From the NCBI GenBank assembly GCA_905220665.1, contig CAJNAR010000190.1, forward strand, positions 62,001 to 126,000: DNA of 64,000 nucleotides, read 5' to 3'. Shown here piece by piece: positions 54,500-64,000 of the stretch; within the stretch, counting starts at the first letter, position 1, and each line of letters opens with the position of its first letter. The position numbers and the translations under genes are program-made. The notes beneath the pieces were generated by a model that saw only the letters and a list, made by a program, of their open reading frames with translations, made no database searches and was not told the origin of the DNA. Source of the DNA: Albugo candida (lineage: Eukaryota; Oomycota; Peronosporomycetes; Albuginales; Albuginaceae).

Positions 54500-56300
54500 A
54501 AGGCCCGAACGAACCCTTAGATAGTAGATGGTTATTGATGCCCCGCACTATATCGGTTGACACTGAAATCTACCGCCAATCATCTACCTTCCCGCAAAAT
54601 GTCTATCATAATCCTCCTGGACCTGACGTGGATCTTTATCGAGGACGGTGAAACAAGTAATCAGAGCTGCGGCACTCTCTGACGGCTTACCAGTGAAAGT
54701 TGCACGATCCAGAAAAGCCGGAAAGCGTCCTTAGAACGAAGTGCGAGTAAAAGTTTAAAGTGCGAGCATGCTGGTACTCATCACGACCCAGATCGCCCCA
54801 GAACGCAAGGAAACGAAGCCATAAATGTTTTAACTGTATTTTACACGTCACTTCAAAGCGCAGGGAGCCAGGGGCTTGGCAGTTAGAGATAGATAATAGA
54901 ACTCACAACCATGACCTTGTGCATCTTAGTGCACATTCTCTGTACGCAGGCTTGGAAATACTGCACGTCAGCAGGTGTCTTTACTTCACAATGCTGCTGT
55001 CCCTGCCAGAGCAATCTTTTCAATGATTCAGGTAAATGATCAATCTTGTTGTGCTACAGTTAAAATATGGTAATAACATCACGCAAGCTTTACGCAGAGA
55101 CGTTCTTGCTGGGCGCACACCTTTGGAAGCTCTACTTGATAAATTGTTAGTATGTCTCCATCCAGAGTTACATCGTGTTCACAGAGATGGCACAAATCAA
55201 TTGACTGCTCTTCTGGTTCTTCCTAATTCCAGCAAAGAAATTACCGAGCATTTTTGTGCAAACAAAATCTGGATTTTAGACTGCACATACAACACTGAAC
55301 GTTTTAACTTGCCTGTGTTGTATGGTGTAGGGATTGTATCAAGCAATGATTCTTTTACCCTATTTTATTGTTTCTTGACAGGAGACACAGAGCAGGATTA
55401 CACTTGGACATTGAATTCTTTTCAGTCAATTTCTCATTTAACCATACTTGAAAATTTGATGTTTGTCACGGATCGGGAACTTGCGCTCATGAACGCCCTT
55501 GGGACTGTACTCCCTGCAAGCCCAAATTTGATCTGAAAATGGCACATCTGGACTAGTTTGGTTGCTAATTTACAAAACAATCGAAACATTCTGGTGGGGG
55601 AAAGCGGGGACACGTTTTCATCAGATTGGAGGAAGCTAATGGACTCACCAAACCTGAAAGGATTACGGAACAAATCTAGAAAAAATGCACGATTTTTTCA
55701 TACTTGAAACAATCATGCACCAGCTCGAACGAACATGGTTAGCATACAAAGAGAAAGTTGGTGCTGATATTTTATTTTCATCATTATCAACCTGCTATCC
55801 TAACTTAATTTTAATTCATCTTTTGTAGTTTATTTCTGTATGGACCAGCAGTGTAAACCACTTTGGTCAAACTTCTAGCTCGCGAGAAGAAGGGATGCAT
55901 GCAACATGGAAAAAATACATCGGTAAAATTCAGGTGATTTTCTGTCTGTTTACAATTAGATCAGGCTTTCCTGTGAGCATCAATTCAAGAGAATTCAGAA
56001 TAACAATACAATTCAATCCACTGCGTCGACACAGTAACATTCGGAAATCTAATTGGCATGGAGTTCGACGAGAGACATCAAAGCATGCATTGAGTATAGC
56101 CCGAAACAACAATAGCGAATTACCAGGGACCACTTGCACCGGTGTTCATCAGCAGGCCCTAGGCATACCATGTGAGCATGAATTTGGTCAGCTAATTCAA
56201 CACAACACAACACTTGCAAAAAAGCCTTTGACTCACAATGGTGGCTCAAGCAGGAAACCCTAATCAACCTATGGTGGCCAATCTATAGCACTATTAAAAA
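54500..56300 (+). pseudogene. Mutator-like (MULE/FAR1-type) transposase, broken
   Basis: A FAR1-like DNA-binding region (KRSHKCFNCILHVT, then WQLEIDNRTHNHDLVH) lies at about 54820-54930. The MULE catalytic core is the open segment 55036-55536: KIWILDCTYNTERFNLPVLY, TLFYCFLTGDTEQDYTW and FVTDRELALMNALG. It is followed by VNHFGQTSSSREEGMHATWK at about 55850-55915. A SWIM-type zinc finger ends it (TCTGVHQQALGIPCEH, about 56130-56180). Stops separate the parts. Copia 2 interrupts the element about 250 bp downstream. Confidence 0.85.
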
Positions 56301-56549
56301 AAGACAGGAAAAGTTTGACTTGCTAACTTTGGGGCTACCTCATCGGCAATATCACATTTACAATTCAATATGTGAACAATTAAAAAACACAGCAATCCAA
56401 AATCCTTCGACAATCTGGGAAGAGTCAGGCCATCAAGTTCACTGAATCATTCAACAGAAAGGGAAATTTCAGCTTTTGAATATGTCCAGGCAGAAGATCA
56501 AACTCGGGTTTCTAATCCACAAACCCGTCGCCTTCCCAGATACAGCATT

Positions 56550-56747
56550 TATCGTAAATGCCGCACAGAATGGAAAGCTGCTTCAATGAAGGGAGGCAAA
56601 AATAGAGGTAATTATATTATACATGACTGTTAAACCACCGCGTTGGGACAGTCCATAGCGGAAGATATACGATACCACTATTTAGATTCTTGCGTCGTTT
56701 TACCAAACGTCCGACGGATCGCAATGTGGGGTCGTTACTTTACAATA
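56550..56747 (-). repeat. 3' LTR of copia element 2
   Basis: 198 bp, partner of 61177-61410. Its end is set by the purine-rich tract at 56748-56757 on the minus strand. Confidence 0.78.
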
Positions 56748-56973
56748 CTCCTTCCTCACGGCGCCGTGATTTTGTTACCTCAATTCATGTCTTGATCCTT
56801 GCCTGTTTCGCGTATCAACGAACATAGCCCCATCAATTGTTGTAGTCGAATAGCGTTAATGCCTTCGTAAGCAAATCAGCCGCCATCTCTTCGGTGTCCA
56901 CATAACATGGCTTTACGATGCCCCATTTAGCAAAAGCTTTGATGAACTTGAGCTTAATGTAGATATGCCTGGC

Positions 56974-58151
56974 TCACGTCGAGCTTATTTCATTTTCCAT
57001 CTCTCGGATGGCTGCTTGATTGTCTATCTCCATCTGGATAGGTAACTCCACGTTTATCCCTACTTCAATGATTAGCTCGCTTAATCCCAGAAGCTGTTGA
57101 CCGGCATGTGAAGCCGACGTGAACTCTGCTTCCATAGTCGATAGCGATACTGATGCCTGCTTACGGCATTTCCAGCCCACTTTCATGTCACCCACACAAA
57201 AGATCGCTCCGCTCACCGACTTGCGGCTAATCTTATCCCATGCAAAGTACGCATCGGTTGCGCTTGAAAGTTGCACAGTAGTGATTTGCTGAGACTTTTC
57301 CTGTCCAAGCTGAAACTTGACGTTCTTGGCTCCTTTCAAATACATGGCAATTCTTTTGTTCAATTGTTAGTCGGTTATCGTAGGAGCGTGGGCTCGACGC
57401 GTAGCTCGGTGCACCGCATACGCAATGTCCGGTAGTGTTCATCGAGCCAACCATAACAGTGTTCCCACGATTGAATGAAAGTGTTTAAGTGATGCTGATC
57501 TGACTGGCCCATCCGCTGGCAGGATCGGGTCGGCTTTCTTCATGTCAGTATCATGGTCGAGCCCTGTGGGTTTCATCCCGTGTGTGTATCTTGTAGGCCG
57601 AGCTTTGATAGTAGCTCATCTATCATTTGTTCTTGGTCAATTCTATAACCAAATTCCGGAAAACGAGTAAGTCGCATCCCTAGAAACTTGCTAACGACGC
57701 CCAAGTCATTGCTCTAGAGCGTTACCAATTGTTTAAACACACCATCCACTCGAATATTCGATGCCCCGGTCAGTAGCAAATCGTCAACATATACTCCGAC
57801 GAAAGTCTCTCCATCGGGATCTCCTTTTTAATAGAGGCACGAGTCTGTGACAAATTGTACTAATCCGACACGAAGTACCTCTGAATGTAGAAGTTGCGCC
57901 CACAGTCTTCCAGTTTGTTTTAATCCGTAAAGGCTGCGCTGAAGTCGAAGCGTGACTTGTTTTGTTTGCTGAGCAACGCAACGCTGTAGCTCCTTCTCAC
58001 TCACTTCCATTCCTTGTGGAACGTATAGGTAAATGTCCAGATACAGTTCAGTAGAAGCCTTGACATACGCATTAGACACGTCCCCATGAAGCGTCGGTAG
58101 ACCCCATATCTCGGATAGTGCAAGGATAACCTTTCCAGTCGTCATGTCCAT
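56974..58151 (-). pseudogene. Copia 2 reverse transcriptase and RNase H, broken
   Basis: 57828-58151 carries the RT blocks LPTLHGDVSNAYVKA and LQRSLYGLKQTGRLWAQLL. VGVYVDDLL, the catalytic YxDD box, lies at about 57775-57800. RNase H is at 56974-57363 (SSATDAYFAWDKISRKSVSG, LSTMEAEFTSASHAGQQ, IDNQAAIREM). Frames change between the blocks. Confidence 0.88.
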
Positions 58152-58762
58152 AACGGCGGGGATGTTAGTGTGGAGTTTTTACTAAAGGACTGTTTATTCC
58201 CGCCCGCCACCATGCGTGATTTGTAGCGCTCGACGTTTTCGCTAGCGTCTGTTTCTATCTTAAACACCCAATTTGCGTGAAGAGAGCGCATTTCATCCTT
58301 GCGCAATACTATCTCCCTTACGTGTCATTGGCCTTTAGCGAATCTATATCCGACTCAGCAGCGCGTTCCCACTCCTCAAACTTAAACTTTTCACTATTCA
58401 TGGCTTCTCTCCAATTCTTCGGATCCGCACGATAAAGAGCACCTATAATCTCGCGTGCGGGATCTTTGTCCCATTATATATCGTCCTCATGTTCATTGCT
58501 GGCTGATTGACTGAAGTTTTCTTCAGATTACTTCTTCTTCCGCCACGCTTGCCGCGCTTCGTGAAGTTTCTCGTTACCACTCCCAGCTCCTCCCGATGTG
58601 CAACATCGCTGGTTGTTTCTGTCTGTATGTAACATAGAGCGTCCATCTCAGATGCTGATTCGACGCTCATGTCAATGGGATTAGGGGTAGTCTTGTTGTT
58701 AGCTTCTTCCGCGTTGTTTTCATTTATGTTGTTCGCACCGCGCGATCCTTAGTAACCAGTAC

Positions 58763-59970
58763 CTAGTACCCTTTTACTTTGTCACTCTTGCCAATGATAA
58801 GTTCTTTCTCTCCACGCCGATCAACGGGCTTGTGTTTCGGGTTCCGGATTGCGGTGCACGGGGAGCCAAAAATAACAATATCCGTCAGCTTTATGCTGGA
58901 ACCTGTCATAACTTCAATCGGCGAAGCACGATTCTCATCTTCTCGCGTCGGGCTGCGTTTGAGAATGCAAGACGCATATTCTGCAGCGTCACCCCGAAAA
59001 CTCAATGGTAGCGCCCATCCAAAAATCATGGATCGCACCTTGTCCATGACTATTGATGCAGACGCTCCGCCTTCCCGATCGACGCTTGATTCCCCGCTCT
59101 CGATACCTGACGTCGCACTCCGAATTTTTCACAAAACGGATCAACGACCCTATACTCGCCTCCACCATCGGTGCGTAGGCAGTGAGTCCTACAGTTAAAG
59201 TGCTTCTTAAAGTATACGAGAAACATCTCGAATGACTTGGTCGCCTTGTCCCTCGTTTTTGCCAGAAATACACGGCAGTAGTTGCTTTTGTGATCCACGA
59301 AATTAATAAGGTACCTGTTTCCACACCTGTCGATTGGATTGATTGGACCCTTGATATCTCTACAGATAACGCCCCCTACTCGTTCGATAGGAGAATTTAT
59401 GCACGCTGGACTTTCTTTACTCGTGATAATTATGCCACTCTCTGAGGCGTTTGCCATCCATCCTCTCAATGGTGTCATAAGTCAGATGTGCAAATCGCAA
59501 GTGATATCCAGTAGACTTCCCACATGTGCATCGGGGATTGTGAATTGACAGCTTCAGCGATAGCTACGAATATGCACTCTTCAGCTTTACAGGCAACCGG
59601 TCCAACTACATCCTCGGTCACAACACGTACCAGAAATACGTTATTGTGTTCTTGTCAACATCGAAGATCTTAAAACCTTCGCTGCGTCGGACCATCGAGC
59701 GCGTGTGCGTCCATCATAACGAATGTCATAACCTTTTTCTTCAATTTTTCCATATGAAAGTATATCCCACGGAAGATTTTCCGAGTAGTAGACGTCGCCA
59801 AGTTTGATGCTATGAGGATCACCATCGACGCGTACTACTAAATCGCTGTTTCCTTTGAGCTGCATTTTTAGACTCTCTCCATTCGGAAGCAGGCATATTT
59901 CATCACATTCTTTTGTATTGTAAAGTTGTGATGGTGTCTTCACCAGGTGACGACTCGATCCACTATCCAA
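58763..59970 (-). pseudogene. Copia 2 protease and integrase, broken
   Basis: 59641-59970 contains the aspartic protease box MDSGSSRHLV and LPNGESLKMQLKG. 59050-59478 contains the integrase core (VICRDIKGPINPI, FVDHKSNYCRVFLA, LRTDGGGEY). 58763-59047 contains its C-terminal part (YASCILKRSPTREDE, FGSPCTA). Confidence 0.86.
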
Positions 59971-61172
59971 AATCCATTGACATGTGGCGTCGGCATTGTC
60001 TGCAACTGCCAGCGCAAAATCCTTCTTGACTTCTTGCTTGCAGTCGCGTTTGTAATGACCTTCTTTTCCTCACTTGAAACAGGCACCTGGTTTCCTCCTT
60101 TGCGCTCTTCACTATTTCTAAGTCGTCCAACATTAGTGCTTCTAACAGCCGTAATCGTCGGCTTGCTTCGGAGAATGATTGGATCATTAAGCTGTGACAA
60201 ATAGACCAGTTCCTCTACATGTCGCAAGTAATCTTCACGCTGAGGATTTAGTCGTGCCAATAACACGCCCTGAAAGTCACTCCATGAGATGGCGAACTTG
60301 TCAATATTTTCGAGAGCTTGTTCGTGAGCACCACCGACAGAATCCCTCAAAGCCATCAGTTACAGCATGTGGTCATTGCACGATACAGTCTCCTTTTTCT
60401 TCGATGCGAAGAGCTTGAACGCTTGTGACTTAGAAATTGGGGGATCGCACTTGGTGTTCAGTCGGTCCATTGAGTACCAATTTTGGGGGTTCTCCTTGTA
60501 CCAGATGTCCACCTGGCTATGAATGTGTTGTCCAGCTTTAACGGATAGATGCCTACCGAGAATGTCAAGCTATATTCCTTAAGTCCGCATGCACCCACTG
60601 AGGTCTTCACCAATCTTGACCTGCCGCAGAAACCGTTTCCCCCAGGGTCCGAACCCTGACCCGAGGCTTGGGTACACCTCATTGCCGTCGAAGTTTTTGA
60701 TGGCAAGCTTCAGGTCCCTTATCTGCAGGGATCTTTGAGGTGCAAAGTACGACGGTGCTGGCACTGACCTGTATAATGGAACCGTCGGTGGCTGCATGGG
60801 TACTCTCTGTCTGCCACCTTCCTCACTCAATCGTTGATGCCCCTGTCCTGTAGCGTGATGTCGCGCTGGAATCCGTACCGACTCGTCTTCAAGCAAGGAT
60901 ATCGTCATATTCCGGCCAGGTCCCGCGCCTGTCTCCGCATAAGCGCGAAAAGTGCTGCTACCGGCGGACACGACCGAAGCTTGGTCATCCCCTAACCTCC
61001 GAGCTGCAAGACTGGTGAGGCGAGCTCCAATGTTACCTTTCAGTTTAGTGATCACATCCAGCAGCCTTGGCATGTTCTCATCCGCACTTGAAACCGTACT
61101 GGCTCCATCGTTGTTGGTGTGAGACGCTTGGGCTTGATCTGGAGCAACTTGTTCCATAGGGGTAGGGCTCAT
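59940..61172 (-). pseudogene. Copia 2 gag, broken
   Basis: 60579-61172 encodes an N-terminal low-complexity region, then LQIRDLKLAIKNFDGNEVYP, followed by a frame break. 59940-60356 continues with KFAISWSDFQGVLLARLNPQ. A Cys-rich knuckle is not clearly preserved. Confidence 0.7.
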
Positions 61173-61176
61173 AACC
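61165..61176 (-). other. Primer-binding site of copia 2, anticodon-arm (half-tRNA) type
   Basis: GGGCTCATAACC on the plus strand, directly abutting the 5' LTR at 61177. It is identical to the site in copia 1 although the LTRs of the two elements are unrelated. Confidence 0.7.
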
Positions 61177-61410
61177 TATCGTAAATGCCGCACAGAATGG
61201 AGAGTTTCTTCAATGAAGGGAGGAAAAAAATACAAGTAAGCATATTATCCATGACTGTTGGTTTCTCTTTCTACGGCCTTCCTTGATTACGAAACCACCG
61301 CATCAAGACAGTCCCAACGGGAGGTATACGAAACCACTCTTTAGATCCTTTGATCTTTTCTCCAAAACGTCCGGCGGATGGCAATGAGGAGTCGTTATTT
61401 TCGAACAGTA
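61177..61410 (-). repeat. 5' LTR of copia element 2
   Basis: 234 bp, partner of 56550-56747 apart from a block of about 36 bp around 61258-61293. Confidence 0.78.
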
Positions 61411-61489
61411 TTTGTCAAGCAACAGGACATAATGCCAGGAGCTGCGTCCTGCATCAAGTTCAACTTTTATCAAATCAATCATGATTATA

Positions 61490-61577
61490 AATGAATGACT
61501 AAATTGACGAAATATGATGGGTTAAAAAATGCATGGGGTGAGCTCAGTAGAAAGCGAGGGTGAGCTTAGCAATCCCC
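61490..61577 (-). repeat. Right terminal inverted repeat of the Mutator-like element
   Basis: Reverse complement of the left end (47242-47256 plus 51610-51680). It ends GCGAGGGTGAGCTTAGCAATCCCC, read here in two parts: GCGAGGGTG at 61554-61562 and TTAGCAATCCCC at 61566-61577. Confidence 0.8.
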
Positions 61578-61585
61578 TTTTTCAA
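61578..61585 (+). repeat. Target-site duplication, right copy (TTTTTCAA)
   Basis: An exact match to 47234-47241, directly outside the right inverted repeat. Confidence 0.8.
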
Positions 61586-63130
61586 TACTAGCGACAATTT
61601 TGACATGATGCGAGGTCCTCACACTCAGTGACTATTATTGGAAAAAATAATGCGTTCGACGAAGTCTACTCATCCCGATCCTTTGAACCCTTTCACCAAA
61701 ACTGGCGTAGTGGTCTCGGCATCAACTTTTTTTAGGACACACAAGCATCCTTATCAGATCATTCGGATGGTGACACAAAACACGACACGGCGCGAGTACC
61801 GTATGACATCACACAAAAGACCAAGCTATCTTCAAGATCGAATCCATGGATCATATACCTATTACATTCGATGCTGTTTCTATTAATCGACCTAACGTGA
61901 ACTGAGGTATTATATCATGCAACGATGAAGTTTACGGAGACAGCCGAGAGACTGCACTGACACCTTATTGATCAGATGCATAATTATTCATCTTGTCCGA
62001 GGGATATTTGGTCACTTGAGTATTAGTGTCTCCAGGGTGCAATCGTCCCGATGCTAATTGCATGAGAAGGACAGCGTTGATGCAACCTATATCATAATCA
62101 TTATTGATGAATACACCTGACTTACGATAAAACTCTAAGCACGAATTGATGCATTTTTGACGAACTATTTGATTGTGTAGCATTCCAGCAATAATCACGG
62201 TTTAGGAAAGGGGGCCATCGAAACAGGATATTTCTTATAGTGGGATAAATTAGAGCCTTTGTTCCTAAGCGATCAAGTCAAAAATAATTGAATGTCTGAA
62301 GAGTCAAATAGTCCTCGATTCTTTGACGAGACAAATCAAATTTATAACGAGAACTACGATGCATTTTACATCCACATTCATAAACAGAGATGCTGATTCG
62401 CTGATTCGAGGAAACGATTTTGGTGGATTTTTTAAGCATCATAGTCGTTTTTTACGATGCGAGCTTTACTCAAGATTTTGGTATCTCTATAACGCCACTT
62501 TTTAACGACTTGTCCAAATGTACAGGCCTTGGTTTAACGATTTGAGGCCTTGCGAACAAGTGGATGTATGATATGTCGTGGTCCAAGTGCGGGGTGCAAA
62601 CGCGACGGAACGTGGCTTCTGTTTATAATCTTGCACTCTCGTCAGCAAATCACAAAACAAAGCAAAAAAAGTTAATAAAGATAAATGACTGATGATATGT
62701 GCACGTTCGCAGTTGTCTTGATACCTCAAAGCCGGGACTCAATGAGCGCAACTATCAGTAAAGCAAAGTAATCTCGAGTTTGACATAATTACGACGGCAA
62801 CTGCCAAATGTTGGAAGTAAATGTTAGCTGCTTTAATTGCAATGAGTTCCTATTTGACTGGCAATCCAATGGTCTGGATGGATTCCTTAAATTTTAATAG
62901 TGCATGTTCGCCAGTTGCTTCTTGTTTCAATGAGTCATCAATCTATATTAAAAAGTACATAATATTTGGTAAACGCCGAAAGAGTCCTTTGCCAAGAGAA
63001 AAAAATCTCAAGGAACGTAATCAATCACGGATCGTGAATCTTTGTGTTCTAGTACACGTCTTTTCGCTCCATTTGCTCCGATTGATCACGCATTGTTCTT
63101 AGTATATGTCCCAACCATACCAACTTTTGT
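61586..63130. other. Gene-poor flank
   Basis: About 1.5 kb with only short ORFs (for example 61638-61886 plus, 61965-62198 minus). They have no recognised motif, no signal peptide and no supported introns. Confidence 0.4.
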
Positions 63131-63737
63131 AAGAAGACGGATTAGGATCGAGGCGCCATAATACTGAAGACTGAAGTGGACGAGAAAGAGGTCAAAGTAC
63201 CGGGCATCTATAAATTCTTTACGAGGTTCAAGGCTTTGGTTGCAAAAAATGCCGGAAGTATGCGTGCATGACGGACGCCATCGAAACGGGTCATTCTGGA
63301 AATGAAAACCAGCGAGATGAGAAAAGTTTAAGAAATCGAAGAAGTTCGGCTCAAGCTCATTCCTTAGAGGATATTGGTGAAGATATTGGAGCATAAATAG
63401 CACGCGAGGGAACAGCTAGCGGACGCTTTACATTTGATCAGTTTTGACCTAAGGAACTTACAAAGAAAACGAGACAAAACCACATAAGCCGCGCAAGTTC
63501 TTGGCAACGTGAAAAGATAAGCTTCATTTTTGTAGTTGTTGAAAGCCAAAAACGCAAGAACTCGCTTGCACAACCTGCATATGGAAAAAAGAAAATCGAG
63601 GGGCTCTCCAGATCTAAGGAAGAACGTAAAGCAAAGCAGCACCATTTATAATTCTTAAGTGAAGAAGAGTGTGGTGAACCCGGATCGTTTATTAAGGATC
63701 ACAATGAGGAACAAGTTCAATTCAGGGAGCTCTTTAA
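63131..63737 (+). repeat. Dispersed repeat of decayed coiled-coil coding sequence, copy 2
   Basis: Partner of 35565-36210, same orientation, with many substitutions and small indels. No open frame of useful length is left. The last 260 bp of the window beyond it contain nothing I recognise. Confidence 0.6.
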
Positions 63738-64000
63738 TTGGCACTTTGGTTGGTGAAAATGTTGCCATTCTAATGATGCTGTTGACACTCACCGGCCCCA
63801 GTACTCATAAAACATTATGGAGGTTGCTACGGAGTGTATATACACATAGGGGAAGCTGCTAGAGCCACCTCGGACCCTGTGTATAATTAATAGCTTCAGA
63901 GGTTCGGAGAGACATGTCTCCTTCTAGTTGAGAGAAACACCTCGCGCTGTAAATCATCAATTGGAAGCGCAACTTTTTGTATCCACAAAAATGAAGTTGA

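Larger units (their letters stand above)
56550..61410 (-). mobile_element. Ty1/copia LTR retrotransposon 2, degenerate
   Basis: LTRs at 56550-56747 and 61177-61410 begin TATCGTAAATGCCGCACAGAATGG; the right one has a 36-bp extra block. Their termini are TATCGT..ACAATA/ACAGTA, not the usual TG..CA. The minus-strand order is PBS, gag (60579-61172, 59940-60356), protease, integrase, RT, RNase H, then a purine tract (GAGGAAGGAG) beside the left LTR. The family is different from copia 1. No matching flanking duplication was found. Many stops and frameshifts. Confidence 0.88.
47242..61577. mobile_element. Mutator-like DNA transposon complex with two nested copia elements
   Basis: Ends: GGGAATTGCTAA at 47242-47253, and the reverse complement of GGGGATTGCTAA at 61566-61577. 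The inverted repeat continues after the inserted copia element with CACCCTCGCTTT and CTCACCCCATGCATTTTTT at 51613-51654, mirrored at about 61521-61562. The perfect 8-bp direct repeat outside supports insertion as one unit. Nested copia elements occupy 47257-51609 and 56550-61410; without them the element is about 5.1 kb. Its body holds a DDE transposase relic (51935-54161) and a FAR1/MULE transposase relic (54500-56300). Which of the two transposases originally used these ends is not certain; the MULE-type one fits the duplication length better. Confidence 0.8.

Overview
The window is nuclear DNA of a filamentous eukaryote. It has short phase-0 introns with GT..AG borders (49-73 bp), intron-poor housekeeping genes, secreted GH28 pectinases, and decayed LINE, copia and Mutator-like elements. 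Together these suggest a plant-associated oomycete. An Albugo-like white rust is a guess from gene style, not a demonstrated placement. There are no bacterial operons, no CRISPR array and no convincing intact tRNA or rRNA gene. 

Left third (1-15 kb), gene-dense: a UBR-type N-recognin E3 ubiquitin ligase on the minus strand fills 1-5008 and runs off the left edge. Because its stop codon lies outside the window it is easy to miss. Next come a KIX-like/F-box/LRR protein (minus, 5287-6792), a three-exon gene for mitochondrial ATP synthase subunit d (plus, 8370-9025), and a 1746-residue protein with up to nine tandem PH or PH-like modules (plus, 9637-14931). The first two are both plausible ubiquitin-ligase components lying 278 bp apart on the same strand. 

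Middle (15-47 kb), gene-poor: three polygalacturonase-like (GH28) genes lie at 17444-18617 (+), 38081-39250 (-) and 43558-44734 (+). All have a signal peptide and one phase-0 intron at the same place, and all lack the histidine of the family's Gly-His-Gly active-site motif. The first and third sit inside an old segmental duplication of about 6-7 kb (about 14.94-20.9 kb and about 39.5-46.6 kb). Only the third gene carries a six-unit, 32-bp tandem repeat about 400 bp upstream of its start; the units hold CACGTG and GCGGGAA cores. Between the pectinase genes lie a LINE relic (24.1-25.85 kb), a possible small spliced gene (about 26 kb), a 489-residue Ser/His-rich protein of unknown function (26848-28317), and a 151-residue candidate secreted protein (36845-37300, minus). 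There is also a pair of diverged repeats of decayed coding sequence (35.6 kb and 63.1 kb). 

Right quarter (47-61.6 kb): a nested transposon complex. A Mutator-like element has terminal inverted repeats beginning GGG(A/G)ATTGCTAA and a perfect 8-bp flanking direct repeat, TTTTTCAA. It spans 47242-61577. A copia retrotransposon (47257-51609) has landed inside its left inverted repeat, and a second copia element (56550-61410) near its right end. A separate decayed DDE transposase gene lies in its body. Both copia elements run on the minus strand, and both have a primer-binding site that matches the anticodon arm of a methionine tRNA instead of its 3' end. That is the half-tRNA priming arrangement known for Drosophila copia. 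The last 2.4 kb hold no recognisable gene apart from the second copy of the dispersed repeat.
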